Of a DNA stretch of 64,000 nt, positions 41,065-50,645 are shown piece after piece; positions within the stretch are counted from its first letter, which is position 1; each line of letters opens with the position of its first letter. This DNA is from JAVBOO01 sp031550435 (GTDB lineage: Bacteria; Bacillota; Clostridia; Lachnospirales; WRAX01). The stretch covers positions 1 to 64,000 of the forward strand of contig JAVBOO010000026.1 of the NCBI GenBank assembly GCA_031550435.1. Reading direction: 5' to 3'. A program made the translations under genes and the position numbers. Under the pieces are notes generated by a model, which ran no database searches, had not been told where the DNA came from, and was given only the letters and a program-made list of their open reading frames with translations.

Positions 41065-42745
41065 TCGCCTTTTCCCCCTTGGCAGCAAAGCCTATACGCT
41101 TTCTGTCTTTCGCGCTCATAAGCTCGCTTATATCCTTTGAGGCAACCGACTTGTTAAAATCGACCGATTCCAGTCTCAACTTCGCCCCGGGGTTGTATAC
41201 GACAATGTTGCTTTCAGCCATTCTCAACATGGCCTTTGAAGCCGTGCGTTCGACTATGTTTCTGACAAACCTTGCGTTAGCGAAATATTTATCTTTTACA
41301 AAATCCTGAGACAGCCCAAGAAAAAAACCTTTCGCCGTACGTGTCAAATCATCGGAAAGCTCGTATTTATCGCGTGTTTGGTAAAGGAAAATCTCATAAA
41401 GCTCTTCGTTTGAATAAGGTTTGAACTCAACTTTAAAAGCGAATCTGTCCTTCAGGCCGACATTCAGCTCAAACAAATGCTCAAGCTCGTCCTCATAACC
41501 GGCCATTATGACAGCAAACTCACCGCAGCGGTTTTCCATCTCGGAAATCAGCGTCGTAACCGCTTCGAAACCGAGATCCTTTCTTTCGATAGTCTCGTTT
41601 GTCAGCGCGTAAGCTTCATCAATAAAAAGAACGCTTCCTATTGCGGATTTAACAACCTCGGCAGTTTTTATTGCGGTCTGCCCGATATACTCACCGACAA
41701 GATCTTTTCTTGTTACCTCAATCAAATCGCCTATAGGCAATATTCCTTTTTCTTTAAATATTTTGCCGACCAGTCTCGCGACTACGGTTTTTCCGGTTCC
41801 GGGTGGTCCCGCGAACATCATGTGCAAGTTCGGTTTCTTCTGCTCACCGCGCATCATTCTGAATTGAATGTCGGCGGTTATCTCGCTTATTTTCGCCTTG
41901 ATTTCCGAAAGACCGATTAAACCCGCGAGCTCTTCTCCCGGGTCTGTGTCCGGCGCTTTTGCGTAAAGCTTGGCAAGCGTTTCACAAGCCTCCGGTATTC
42001 CGCGGTTATTTCCTCCGATGCTTATAAGCTCTCTTGTAAACATTATATCAGTCATAATTATATCCGCAGTCTTATAATAAAAAAATCTCCCGCGAGAGCG
42101 TTTCTCAGCAATAAGCTCCGAAACCGCGTCGTCCATGCGTTTATCGGGCTTAAAGCTGTAGCTTTTTGCAAGGGTGTTGACTATGCAAGCCGTAAGGTCC
42201 TCATCCGAAGGCGGGGCAACCCTCGCCGAGACCAGAACAAAATAGCCGGTCAGTATCTCTAGTGTTTCCTTGTATTTCTCTTCGGAAACATAGGGTATCC
42301 GTAATACGGCGGTTACGATATAGCGTTTCTCGCTCAGCTTCCTGAAAAACTTGTCCAAATACGTATCGCTGAGCTTGTTTCCGAGCCATGCGGATAAATC
42401 GAACATCAAAAACAAATGCGCTGTCGTGTTGTCAATCATGGATTCCACATACGATATGGAATCGCCGACATTGTCAAAGCGCTCGTTGCCCTTTGTAAGC
42501 TCGCTCTCCGCATAGAACAGGTTTGTCGGGTCTTCCAGAAATTTAAACGCGCAGACGTTGGCATAGTGCCTGCCCATTGTGGTTATGCCACAGCCTTCGT
42601 CAGCGGAAAGCAACAGCGCCGGAGGAAGCCCGGGCTTTTCCGCAATATCCGCGAGCGAAGAGCAGAGCCGCTTGAACTCGTCGCAGCCGTTCAGGTTGCC
42701 GATTTCGTACATTTCGGTTAAAAATTTATGTTGGTGATTATGCAT
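41057..42745 (-). CDS. CbxX/SpoVK-type AAA+ ATPase with degenerate first domain (first of pair)
   Basis: 562 residues, paralogous to the downstream gene. N-terminal region has LLLSADEGCGITTMGRHYA (about 44-62), a P-loop in which the catalytic lysine is isoleucine, and LFLMFDLS as a Walker B-like strand. The C-terminal AAA+ domain has AGPPGTGKTVVARLVG (about 309-317), VTRKDLVGEYIGQTA, LFIDEAYAL (about 370), VIMAGYEDEL and LKDRFAFKVEF. Family members include SpoVK, rubisco activase CbbX and EccA of type VII secretion; this pair lacks their TPR domain. The two proteins probably assemble together; inference. Confidence 0.8.
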   Translation of the reverse strand: MHNHQHKFLTEMYEIGNLNGCDEFKRLCSSLADIAEKPGLPPALLLSADEGCGITTMGRHYANVCAFKFLEDPTNLFYAESELTKGNERFDNVGDSISYVESMIDNTTAHLFLMFDLSAWLGNKLSDTYLDKFFRKLSEKRYIVTAVLRIPYVSEEKYKETLEILTGYFVLVSARVAPPSDEDLTACIVNTLAKSYSFKPDKRMDDAVSELIAEKRSRGRFFYYKTADIIMTDIMFTRELISIGGNNRGIPEACETLAKLYAKAPDTDPGEELAGLIGLSEIKAKISEITADIQFRMMRGEQKKPNLHMMFAGPPGTGKTVVARLVGKIFKEKGILPIGDLIEVTRKDLVGEYIGQTAIKTAEVVKSAIGSVLFIDEAYALTNETIERKDLGFEAVTTLISEMENRCGEFAVIMAGYEDELEHLFELNVGLKDRFAFKVEFKPYSNEELYEIFLYQTRDKYELSDDLTRTAKGFFLGLSQDFVKDKYFANARFVRNIVERTASKAMLRMAESNIVVYNPGAKLRLESVDFNKSVASKDISELMSAKDRKRIGFAAKGEKANG

Positions 42746-42807
42746 ATGAATTTATAAGTCTCCTAAAGGATTGGATTTCAAGAAAGCATGATTTTCCGCC
42801 CGCAGCG

Positions 42808-43698
42808 TTAAACCGGAATCTTCTCGCGTTTGCTCAACAGCAATACCGCGGACATTATTATGATTCCGCCGATTATAAGGCTTGAGGTCAAAGGTTCGTC
42901 GCCTATCGCAACGGAAAATATCGAAGCGAAAAGCGCTTCAGTCGAAAGTATAACGGTAACGGTCGTCGGTGAAGATATCTTTTGAGCCGCAGTCTGCATC
43001 AAAAAAGCAAGACAGGTCGAAAATATCCCGAGATATACAACGCACAATGTCCCCCGTAAAACGTCAATATCCTGCGGCAAAAGCAGTCCGCCGAGTGCCG
43101 CGACTGCCGCGGCCGAAAAAACCGTACAGCTTGCGACCTGCAAAAACAAAAGCTTTACAGTATCGACCTTTTTGACTGCAATGCTTAGAAAAAGTATATG
43201 ACACGAAAAAAGCATTGAGCCTGTCAACGTTTGAATATCCCCGAGATTAAGAGCCTTTAGCCCGCCCGCTCCCGTCAGTATATAAACGCCGGTTATAGCT
43301 ATAAGCGCTGAAGCAAACACCATCGGCCTTGGTCTTTTCTTAAAAACGAGCCATTCAAAAAACGGAACGACTATAACGCATACAGATGTTAAGAACGCGT
43401 TGTTTGACGTTGTTGTGTTTCTTATGCCTATAGTCTGAAAATAAAATGCTGTAAACAGCAAAAACCCTGTAAGTGTTCCGTAAATAAGCTCGGCTTTTGT
43501 GAACCCGCGAATCTTTTTTCTGAAAATCAGAAAAGATGTGAGCGACGCGACCGCAAAACGCGAAAAAAGTATCAGTTCCGGCGTGAAACCGCTGTTCCCC
43601 GCAAAACGAACACCTATGAAGCCCGAGCCCCAAATAACTGCGGTCAGGAGCAGGCATATGTTCGCGATATGTCTGTTCTTAGATAGAAATTCCGTCAT
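42808..43698 (-). CDS. EamA/DMT-family permease
   Basis: 296 residues, ten predicted membrane helices in two EamA repeats: ICLLLTAVIWGSGFIGVRFA in the first, ILSTEALFASIFSVAIGDE in the second. Drug/metabolite transporters export amino acids, sugars or drugs; no substrate can be named. It overlaps the adenosyltransferase gene by 20 nt and has a weak ribosome binding site, so it depends on coupling. Confidence 0.88.
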   Translation of the reverse strand: MTEFLSKNRHIANICLLLTAVIWGSGFIGVRFAGNSGFTPELILFSRFAVASLTSFLIFRKKIRGFTKAELIYGTLTGFLLFTAFYFQTIGIRNTTTSNNAFLTSVCVIVVPFFEWLVFKKRPRPMVFASALIAITGVYILTGAGGLKALNLGDIQTLTGSMLFSCHILFLSIAVKKVDTVKLLFLQVASCTVFSAAAVAALGGLLLPQDIDVLRGTLCVVYLGIFSTCLAFLMQTAAQKISSPTTVTVILSTEALFASIFSVAIGDEPLTSSLIIGGIIIMSAVLLLSKREKIPV

Positions 43699-44185
43699 AA
43701 TATCTCGCCAGCGAGTAAAGATAGTCGGAAAGCCTGTTCATATAGACCAGCGCACCGTTATCAACTTCGCAAACCTCCGCCAGTCTGTTGATGTTGCGCT
43801 CCGCTCGTCTTGCGACCGTTCTAGCGATATCGCAGTGAGCGGATTTCACGTTTGTTCCCGGCAGAACGAAGCCCTTAAAACCTCCGCCCTTATCCTGCAG
43901 CTTATCGACAGCCCTTTCAAGTTCGAGCGTCTTTTCTTCTCCGAGCGCATATTTTAAGTCATTTTTTGTCGCTACCCCGGCCATAATATCAAAAAGAGTT
44001 TTTTGTACGGATGAAAGTAAGTTTACTGTCTCTGCCTCGCCCGCTTCGGCCTTCACGAGTCCGATATAAGAACAAAGCTCGTCAATTTCACCGAGACAGT
44101 TAATCCTCATATCCGTTTTTAGGACTCTTTCCCCCGTATAGAGCGATGTTTGGCCCTTATCGCCCGTCTTGGTGTAAATTTTCAT
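43679..44185 (-). CDS. Cob(I)alamin adenosyltransferase, PduO type
   Basis: 168 residues; makes adenosylcobalamin from cob(I)alamin and ATP. MKIYTKTGDKGQTSLYTGERV (ATP loop), DELCSYIG, GFVLPGTN, and ARTVARRAERNI, YMNRLSDYLYSLAR match the PduO/MMAB family. The start at 44185 has GGAGGGG 4 nt upstream. No cobalamin riboswitch is visible upstream and no B12 enzyme genes are near. Confidence 0.93.
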   Translation of the reverse strand: MKIYTKTGDKGQTSLYTGERVLKTDMRINCLGEIDELCSYIGLVKAEAGEAETVNLLSSVQKTLFDIMAGVATKNDLKYALGEEKTLELERAVDKLQDKGGGFKGFVLPGTNVKSAHCDIARTVARRAERNINRLAEVCEVDNGALVYMNRLSDYLYSLARYYDGISI

Positions 44186-44377
44186 TTTCCCCTCCGTTTT
44201 GTCATACGACAGTAATATTTTTGAAAACTGTTCCGAAATATTACTCAGAAGCAACGCGCACACCGTTTGCCTCAGCCTCGCTTCGAAACCGGCAGGCGCA
44301 ACCGTCCGATTAGATCGGCACTTACCCAAGTATATCACTTTAGTTATAAATTTCAATAATTTACGGAGGAATAAAAC

Positions 44378-45370
44378 ATGTCGATAGCCGGAAAAAGAGT
44401 TCTCGTGACCGGTGCGGACGGATTTATCGGCTCGCATCTCACCGAAATGCTTGCAAAAAGCGGCGCAAACGTTCGCGCTCTCGTTTATTACAACTCGTTC
44501 AACAACTGGGGCCATCTTGAGGGCAGCAGCTGTCTTCGCGATATAGAGGTTGTATCCGGAGATATAAGAGATAACGGAATTTGCGATAACATAACGAAAA
44601 ACATCGACATAGTATTTAACCTTGCCGCTCTTATCGCTATACCGTATTCATACATCGCGCCCGCATCTTATATAGACACAAATGTAAACGGCGCTCTCAA
44701 TATCTGCCAAGCCGCTTTGAAAAACGAGGTCGGCAAGGTTATACAGATATCAACAAGCGAAGTTTACGGAACCGCGAGGTATGTCCCCATAGACGAGGAG
44801 CACCCTTTAAGCCCTCAGTCTCCGTATTCCGCAAGCAAGATCGGTGCGGATGCCATAGCCATGAGCTTTTACAACGCGTTTAAACTGCCGGTCTGTGTTG
44901 CGCGCCCTTTTAACACCTATGGGCCGAGACAGAGTTCAAGGGCTTTTATCCCGACGATTATAACTCAAATCGCCGCAGGGGCGAAAACTGTCAAACTGGG
45001 CGATCTCACTCCGACAAGAGACCTAAACTACGTCAGCGACACCTGCCGCGGGCTGAAACTTCTTGCCGAATGCGATGAAATGGCGGGTAAAACCGTTAAT
45101 ATAGGCTCAAACTTTGAAATCAGCATCAACGATGTTTTCTTGATGATCCGAGATATAATGAAAGCCGATGTTGAGCCTGTGACAGACGACAAACGTCTGC
45201 GCCCGAAAAACAGCGAGGTTTTCAGGCTATGGTGCGATAACTCAAAAATAAAAAAGCTCACCGGCTTTGAACCCGAGTACGATATCCGCCGGGGTTTGGA
45301 AAAAACGATAGAATGGTTTGTGATACCCGAAAACGCGGCAAAGTATAAGGCAGGTATCTACAATGTTTGA
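44378..45370 (+). CDS. LegB-like NAD-dependent 4,6-dehydratase
   Basis: 330-residue extended SDR. NAD motif TGADGFIGS (11-19), catalytic TSEVYG (126-131), Y150 and K154 in SPYSASKIGAD, and RPFNTYGPRQ. The YYNSFNNWGHLE segment after the first beta-alpha units is typical of LegB-type nucleotide-sugar dehydratases that open the legionaminic acid pathway. It heads an operon with two Maf/DUF115 proteins and a GNAT acetyltransferase. The exact sugar nucleotide (GDP- or UDP-linked) is not readable. ACGGAGG lies upstream. Confidence 0.85.
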   Translation: MSIAGKRVLVTGADGFIGSHLTEMLAKSGANVRALVYYNSFNNWGHLEGSSCLRDIEVVSGDIRDNGICDNITKNIDIVFNLAALIAIPYSYIAPASYIDTNVNGALNICQAALKNEVGKVIQISTSEVYGTARYVPIDEEHPLSPQSPYSASKIGADAIAMSFYNAFKLPVCVARPFNTYGPRQSSRAFIPTIITQIAAGAKTVKLGDLTPTRDLNYVSDTCRGLKLLAECDEMAGKTVNIGSNFEISINDVFLMIRDIMKADVEPVTDDKRLRPKNSEVFRLWCDNSKIKKLTGFEPEYDIRRGLEKTIEWFVIPENAAKYKAGIYNV

Positions 45371-47225
45371 TACCCGAGAAAATCTTTTTGCCGGGAACAT
45401 GAGGGCTTTCGGAACGCAGGGCGATGCTCTTCTAAGCCTTCCCTCGCGCTCGTGCATTGAGATAATACCCGAGCGGGCAAAAAACGGAAGCTCGACCTGC
45501 AAGGCAAACAACGGCCAAAGCTCAAAATATCTGCACAGCAAGTACTCGCCCGAAAACGAGGCGGACAAGCTAGTTCCCGAAGCTATAAATAACAAGAAGA
45601 TAATAGTATGCTTCGGCTTCGGCTTTGGCTACCATATAGAGGAAATACGTAAAAAAGCGGGCAGCGATGCCCTTATTTACGTTATGGAACCCTGTGCGGA
45701 CATTTTTCGTTCCGCCGCCGAAAACCGGGATATAAGCGGGATTTTGGAAGACAAAAACTTTACGCTCTTCCTTTCGTCAAACACGGAACTGCTCGAACAG
45801 GCCGACCCAAACGAAAACGGCTCTTTTGACCTTGACTCCGTTTGTTTCTTCCTGCCGGTCTATGCCGAGCTGTTTCCGAACGAGTGCAGAGATTTTCTTT
45901 CGAAATACAGGTCGCTTTGCATTGCCGCCGTCATATCGAGAAATACGATTGCGAAGTACAGATATCTTTGGAACGAAATGTTCTACAAAAATCTTCCGGT
46001 AATTGCAGAAAGCCATGGTTTTTATAACTACAAAGACTCTTTCCGCGGTCTTCCCTGTATAGTCGTCGGAGCGGGCCCGTCTCTAAACAAAAACGTTGAG
46101 CTGCTGAAAAGCGCTAAAGGTAAAATACCGATAATAAGCGTATACACGGCTTACGCAGTTTTGATAAAGCACGGGATAGAGCCGGATTTCGTGGTATCTT
46201 GCGACGCGAAGCAACTCGTACACGAATCGAAGCTCGAAAACAAAACCGAGATGAATTTCAACCTTCTGTATTTCCCGATAACAGAGCATGAATTCTTGTT
46301 AAGACACAGTGGCAGGAAAATTTTTGTAAACGCGGAACTGTTTCCGATAACGCTGAAACTGTTCGAAAAACTCGGGCTTTGCACGGATTCCCTGAACGGC
46401 GGCGGCTCTGTCGCCCATATAGCCATGGACTTTGCCCGTTACGCCGGCGCATCGGAAATAATTTTTTTGGGCATGGATTTGTCGTTTGAGCCCGACAAGG
46501 ACAATCTTCTTAAATCTCACGCGGACGGTACGTTTTACGACAACGTTAAACGCGACCGTTTCAACCCGGGCGATATGGTAAAGCTGCCCGGCATAAACGG
46601 AGGCCATGTATACGCGAACCATTCGTTCTACACATTTTTGACGTGGATCGAGCTATATATATCCGTATACGGCAATATCGAATACATTGACGCGACCGAA
46701 GGCGGAGTTCTTATAAAAGGCACAATGGTGATGAGCCTCGACGAAGCCCTGGAAAAATACATGCCCGAGAGCGAAACTGTCCTCTCTGTTATCGAAAACA
46801 TTGACAACGCCTCAAAAATCGCTGACCGTAACATACGCCCCCTTCTGTCTGACCTGCTCAAACAGGCGGCAAACGATCTTCCCGCTTTAAAGGATATCTC
46901 CTGCCGTGCAGAAGATATCTGCAAAAAAATAGTCGAGATATACGACCGAGGCAAAGAAGACGAAAAGCTGCGAGAGTTAAGACTCTTGCTGAATAAGCTT
47001 GACAGTTTGGACGAAGCTGCCGAAAGCTTACACGATGCGAGTTCAATGCTCGGCTTCATACTTACATCGTATAATAAGGTTTTGTATTCCGAAGGACTCG
47101 GCGCAGAAATGAGCGAAGACCTGAAAATAATGAAGCGAAACGAAAAAGCCTACAAAGATATTTCGGAAGCTGTTGATCAAACGCTGCCTCTTATAAACGA
47201 AGCTTTTAATAAAATAAACGGGTGA
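45363..47225 (+). CDS. Maf/DUF115 flagellin glycosyltransferase (first)
   Basis: 620 residues of the motility-associated-factor family that transfers nonulosonic sugars to flagellin Ser/Thr. N-terminal domain with FGFGFGYHIEEI (about 80-92), then the DUF115 core with VVGAGPSLNKN (about 233-243), ISVYTAYAVLIKHGIEPDFVVSCD, GGGSVAHIAMDFA and IIFLGMDLSF, and a helical C-terminus. It overlaps the dehydratase gene by 8 nt. In Campylobacter, Aeromonas and Clostridia such genes lie with legionaminic/pseudaminic genes, as here. Confidence 0.9.
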   Translation: MFDTRENLFAGNMRAFGTQGDALLSLPSRSCIEIIPERAKNGSSTCKANNGQSSKYLHSKYSPENEADKLVPEAINNKKIIVCFGFGFGYHIEEIRKKAGSDALIYVMEPCADIFRSAAENRDISGILEDKNFTLFLSSNTELLEQADPNENGSFDLDSVCFFLPVYAELFPNECRDFLSKYRSLCIAAVISRNTIAKYRYLWNEMFYKNLPVIAESHGFYNYKDSFRGLPCIVVGAGPSLNKNVELLKSAKGKIPIISVYTAYAVLIKHGIEPDFVVSCDAKQLVHESKLENKTEMNFNLLYFPITEHEFLLRHSGRKIFVNAELFPITLKLFEKLGLCTDSLNGGGSVAHIAMDFARYAGASEIIFLGMDLSFEPDKDNLLKSHADGTFYDNVKRDRFNPGDMVKLPGINGGHVYANHSFYTFLTWIELYISVYGNIEYIDATEGGVLIKGTMVMSLDEALEKYMPESETVLSVIENIDNASKIADRNIRPLLSDLLKQAANDLPALKDISCRAEDICKKIVEIYDRGKEDEKLRELRLLLNKLDSLDEAAESLHDASSMLGFILTSYNKVLYSEGLGAEMSEDLKIMKRNEKAYKDISEAVDQTLPLINEAFNKING

Positions 47226-49066
47226 TTGTCATAAACGGTACCGGAAACAATTTTCAAAATAACATAAAATTGCTGACCGAGCAAAGCACAGTGAGCGTGG
47301 CGGCATACGAGAATGCGGAAATTACCGCGGTAAAAACCGAAACAAGTAAGACCGGCGCTTTGACATTTAAACTGCTTGTAAACAACAAAACAAAGTATTT
47401 CCATTCCAAGTTTGACCCGCACTCGGAAGCAGAGAAATTCGCCGAGTCGCTCGACATACAGCCGAACGAAACAATTTTTGTTTTCGGTTTCGGCTTTGCT
47501 TATTATGCCATATCCATACTCGGACGCTGCGGTGAAAATAACAGGGTTGTGTGTCTTGAGCCTTCAAAGGATATTTTTGCCTCGGCCGTGCATAACTTGG
47601 ACTTAACTGAATTGCTCACGGACAAGCGCTTTTCCCTTGCTCTTTGTGACGACGACAGAAAAATAAGCGATTTTGTTTCGGCAAACACAGCGTTCAAAAT
47701 GAAGATTGCGATTATCCCCGTCTATTCCGAGGTTTTCCCGGAGCTTTGCAAGCTGTTTGCCGAAACGTGCAAAAACAGTCTTTCTTCGGACATAATAAGC
47801 AAGAACACTGCAATTTTGCATTCGAAAACATGGCACAAGGCATTTTTCGAGGCACTTCCGCATACAGTCGGCGCTGCGGACATAAGGAGTCTAAAGGGCA
47901 TATATTCCGGCCGCCCGTGTGTACTTGTATCCGCCGGACCTTCTCTCGACAAAAATTCCGCTTTGCTAAAGCAAATTGAAGGGAAACTCCCCGTTTTTTG
48001 CGTATACACCGCTTACAAAGCGCTGCTGACTAAGGGTATTAAGCCCGACTTTGTCGTTTCTATAGATTCAAGCCAAACAAAATTTGAAACCGAAGAAGAA
48101 AGAGCGCAGAAATACAAAACAACGCTTATATTCTCGCAAATAAGCGAGAGGGCGCTTTTAGACAAGTTTACAGGCAAAAAAATCCTTCTGCCGGATACTG
48201 CGCTGGGAATGTACAAGTCGCTGCTTGGGGATATATATAAGCAGACGGATTATTTCCCCGTAAATCTGACGGTCGCCTATACTGCGCTCGAGCTTTGCGG
48301 ATATACGGGAACAGACTGCATTATTTTCGTCGGTCAGGATTTTGCGCTTTCAGGCGGAAGGTCACATGCAAGCGGAACGTTTTATGACAACAAAAACCTC
48401 ATACCGCCCGAAGATGAGCAGCTGTTTACCGAGGATGTGTTCGGCGGCAGGGTGGCGACAACCGAAACGTTCAACGCATTCAGAAACACGTTTGAAGAAT
48501 ACATTGCGGAAAATCCCGGTATACGTTTTATAGACGCAACAGAGGGCGGATCAAAAATTCGAGGAACGGAAATATCAACCCTCTCGGACGTAATCACCGA
48601 ATACGGCAACGTTGCGGAGTTTGGAGACGAGCTTCGTTCGGCTCTCGACACTTCCGCGAATCGCGCAAAACTTCCCGCAGTACTCGCAAGTCTCCGCAAG
48701 ACGCGAAGAGGCTTTGCGGAGGCCCGCGACGCCTGCAATTTAGGAATCGCCGCTTGCGAAAAGCTGGACAAAATATACGAAACGCGACGGGAAAAAATCA
48801 AAACAAAAGAGATTTCCGAATCGCTTGCACGCCTGGACGAGTGCGACGGAAAAATCAAGAAAATCGGCGAAGGCATGAGCTTTTTAAACATGCTGCTTTT
48901 CAACGAGTTTGACTTTATCACCCAACTCGAACATGATTCCTCTGTCAGCGAGGAACGTTACATCATCTATAAGAACCGTTTGATGTACGATGCGGTCAAA
49001 AAAGGCTCGGAAGAAAGTATAGCGGCAATCGACACCGCACTTGCCGAATTGGAGGCACTATGCTGA
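47222..49066 (+). CDS. Maf/DUF115 flagellin glycosyltransferase (second)
   Basis: 614 residues, a paralogue of the preceding gene with the same layout: FGFGFAYYAISIL (about 80-92), LVSAGPSLDKN (about 234-244), FCVYTAYKALLTKGIKPDFV, CIIFVGQDFALSGG, and a helical tail. It starts at GTG overlapping the previous stop (GTGA), so both are translated together. The divergence of the two copies suggests different acceptor sites or sugars; inference. Confidence 0.88.
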   Translation: MIVINGTGNNFQNNIKLLTEQSTVSVAAYENAEITAVKTETSKTGALTFKLLVNNKTKYFHSKFDPHSEAEKFAESLDIQPNETIFVFGFGFAYYAISILGRCGENNRVVCLEPSKDIFASAVHNLDLTELLTDKRFSLALCDDDRKISDFVSANTAFKMKIAIIPVYSEVFPELCKLFAETCKNSLSSDIISKNTAILHSKTWHKAFFEALPHTVGAADIRSLKGIYSGRPCVLVSAGPSLDKNSALLKQIEGKLPVFCVYTAYKALLTKGIKPDFVVSIDSSQTKFETEEERAQKYKTTLIFSQISERALLDKFTGKKILLPDTALGMYKSLLGDIYKQTDYFPVNLTVAYTALELCGYTGTDCIIFVGQDFALSGGRSHASGTFYDNKNLIPPEDEQLFTEDVFGGRVATTETFNAFRNTFEEYIAENPGIRFIDATEGGSKIRGTEISTLSDVITEYGNVAEFGDELRSALDTSANRAKLPAVLASLRKTRRGFAEARDACNLGIAACEKLDKIYETRREKIKTKEISESLARLDECDGKIKKIGEGMSFLNMLLFNEFDFITQLEHDSSVSEERYIIYKNRLMYDAVKKGSEESIAAIDTALAELEALC

Positions 49067-49497
49067 CAGCTTATAAGAAAGAGGATTTATCGCTTGCGGC
49101 CGAATTCTTCTTCGATGTTTTTTCAAACGAGCCGTTTTGCTACGAATTTTTGACAAAAGAAAAAGCGGGCGCATATCTGGAAGACATCGAAAAAACTCCG
49201 TGTTTTCATGGCTTTCGCTATTCGGACGGCAGCAACTGCTTAGGCTTTTGCTTCGGCAATATTTACGGGTATTTTTCGGAGCCGTATTACGAAATCAAGG
49301 AAATTTTCGTTAATCCGAGGCTTCAAAGAAATGGAACCGGCAGCGCTATGCTCCTAAAGATTGAAAGTTACCTGAGAACAAAAGGCGTGCGTTTAATAAC
49401 GCTTAATACATCCAAAAACATACCGGCATATAATTTTTACCTAAAAAACAATTACGATACGGCGGACGATAACGTGCATTTTTACAAAAATTTGTAG
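49060..49497 (+). CDS. GNAT acetyltransferase
   Basis: 145 residues with the GNAT fold: YEIKEIFVNPRLQRNGTGSAML places the acetyl-CoA loop QRNGTG at about residues 88-93, followed by the C-terminal NTSKNIPAYNFYLKNNY motif. It overlaps the second Maf gene by 7 nt and ends the operon. It could acetylate an amino-sugar intermediate of the flagellar glycan; its substrate is not proven. Confidence 0.85.
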   Translation: MLTAYKKEDLSLAAEFFFDVFSNEPFCYEFLTKEKAGAYLEDIEKTPCFHGFRYSDGSNCLGFCFGNIYGYFSEPYYEIKEIFVNPRLQRNGTGSAMLLKIESYLRTKGVRLITLNTSKNIPAYNFYLKNNYDTADDNVHFYKNL

Positions 49498-49520
49498 TTT
49501 ATTGTGAGGTTGTTGCCGTA

Positions 49521-49564
49521 AAAAAACAAAGCCGGGCAAAACAAGGCTGCCCGTTTTGCCCGGC
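49521..49564 (-). terminator. Terminator of the SOD gene
   Basis: GCCGGGCAAAAC and its complement form a 12-bp stem; on the minus strand it is followed by TTTGTTTTTTT. On the plus strand the hairpin may also close the Maf operon. Confidence 0.65.
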
Positions 49565-49620
49565 TCGAATCCGGTATAGTGAAAACTGCCTTGCAGCTTT
49601 CGTATACAATTTTCAACGCT

Positions 49621-49672
49621 TAAGTAAACACTGATTAAATCACTTTGGACGGATACTCGGCTGATTTAATCC
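49621..49672 (+). repeat. Repeat C, copy 3
   Basis: TAAGTAAACACTGATTAAAT, then CACTTTGGACGGATACTCGG, then CTGATTTAATC. Further right (49755-49778) CGATTAAATCAACACTTACT is its inverted end, so the element may span about 49621-49778 with CCTGCGGTTGTCCCTAGTGG near the right end. Confidence 0.65.
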
Positions 49673-49780
49673 GCGCATCCCCGTCCTAAGCGGCCGTTAT
49701 GCGGCCTTTGTGCGGAGCGGGATGCCTGCGGTTGTCCCTAGTGGGCGCAACTATTCGATTAAATCAACACTTACTTAAAT

Positions 49781-50437
49781 TTATGAGCGCTGTAACCTTG
49801 CGGCCCTAGATTCTATTGCTTCCCAGTTGAGCCCGCGTATAACCGAGTTGATATAGGCCTCTTTATCTGTCAGGTAGTCGTAGAAATACGCGTGTTCATA
49901 CATGTCTGTCACGATTATCGGGTACGAACCGAGTATGATGCCCTCATCGTGAGCATCGCACAATATGTTTCTCAAACGCTCGCTCCTCTGGTCGTAAACG
50001 GTCAGGCACCAGCCCCTTGCCGACATGCATGTCGCCGTGAAATCCTTCAAAAACGCTTCATAGCTTCCAAAAGACTCTGCGAGAAACGCTGTTGTTTTCT
50101 CGCCCGGACTCTGTCCGTAGTAGCTTATGTTCGAAAAATAAAGCTCGTGGAGTATTACTGAATCCAGACTGAAGGTTACGCCTTTTTTTAATCCTCTATA
50201 GTAGGAATAGATTGCGTTGGCCTCGCTTCTCATACCGTCGCCCTGAAGTATTGCGTCTACCTCGTTTAATTTTTTGACATAACCGTTGTACAGTTTCGTG
50301 TGTGCGTTAAACTGTTCTTCGGAGACTACGTCCGTCGCGTACTTGAAATCCACGGCCTTGATTTCCTTTTGTTCAACCCGGTTTTTGGGTACTGTTTCCT
50401 CGGTATTTTTGAATTCGACAGATTTTACCTCTTTCAA
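49781..50437 (-). CDS. Fe/Mn superoxide dismutase-like protein
   Basis: About 218 residues from a TTG start (GAGGTGA 5 nt upstream). The four metal ligands of Fe/Mn-SOD can be placed: NAHTKLYNGYV (H near 46), VILHELYFSN (H near 97), and PIIVTDMYEHAYFYDY (D and H near 178 and 182). The N-terminus carries about 35 extra charged residues with two similar segments (KSVEFKN and KAVDFKYA) and lacks the usual HHxxHHxxY pattern. Activity is plausible but not certain. Confidence 0.75.
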   Translation of the reverse strand: MKEVKSVEFKNTEETVPKNRVEQKEIKAVDFKYATDVVSEEQFNAHTKLYNGYVKKLNEVDAILQGDGMRSEANAIYSYYRGLKKGVTFSLDSVILHELYFSNISYYGQSPGEKTTAFLAESFGSYEAFLKDFTATCMSARGWCLTVYDQRSERLRNILCDAHDEGIILGSYPIIVTDMYEHAYFYDYLTDKEAYINSVIRGLNWEAIESRAARLQRS

Positions 50438-50524
50438 AAACATCACCTCGAAATATGCAAATTTTGGGCTAATGCTCAGCTAAAATAATATTATTGTTTC
50501 AATATCAATATGCCGAAAACACAC

Positions 50525-50553
50525 TAATATTTTTTTATTAATAATCCGATATA
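50525..50553 (+). promoter_or_regulatory. Sigma-D-like promoter of the fliD operon
   Basis: TAAT and TCCGATAT are separated by 17 nt (16 to the TCCGATAT octamer), close to the TAAA-N15-GCCGATAT flagellar consensus, about 85 nt upstream of fliD. Confidence 0.55.
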
Positions 50554-50645
50554 ATTGACAATGGCACTATAAATCCGGCGCCTGCCGAAAACTACGGGCA
50601 GGTATTCACGCAGCAGACGATGCGGTTAATCCAAGGAGGCAAACA

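Noticed and set aside
44186..44377. Possible cobalamin riboswitch upstream of the adenosyltransferase
   Set aside because: The region lacks the B12-box and GCCACTG signature. Only an AGTAATATTT/AAATATTACT hairpin is present.
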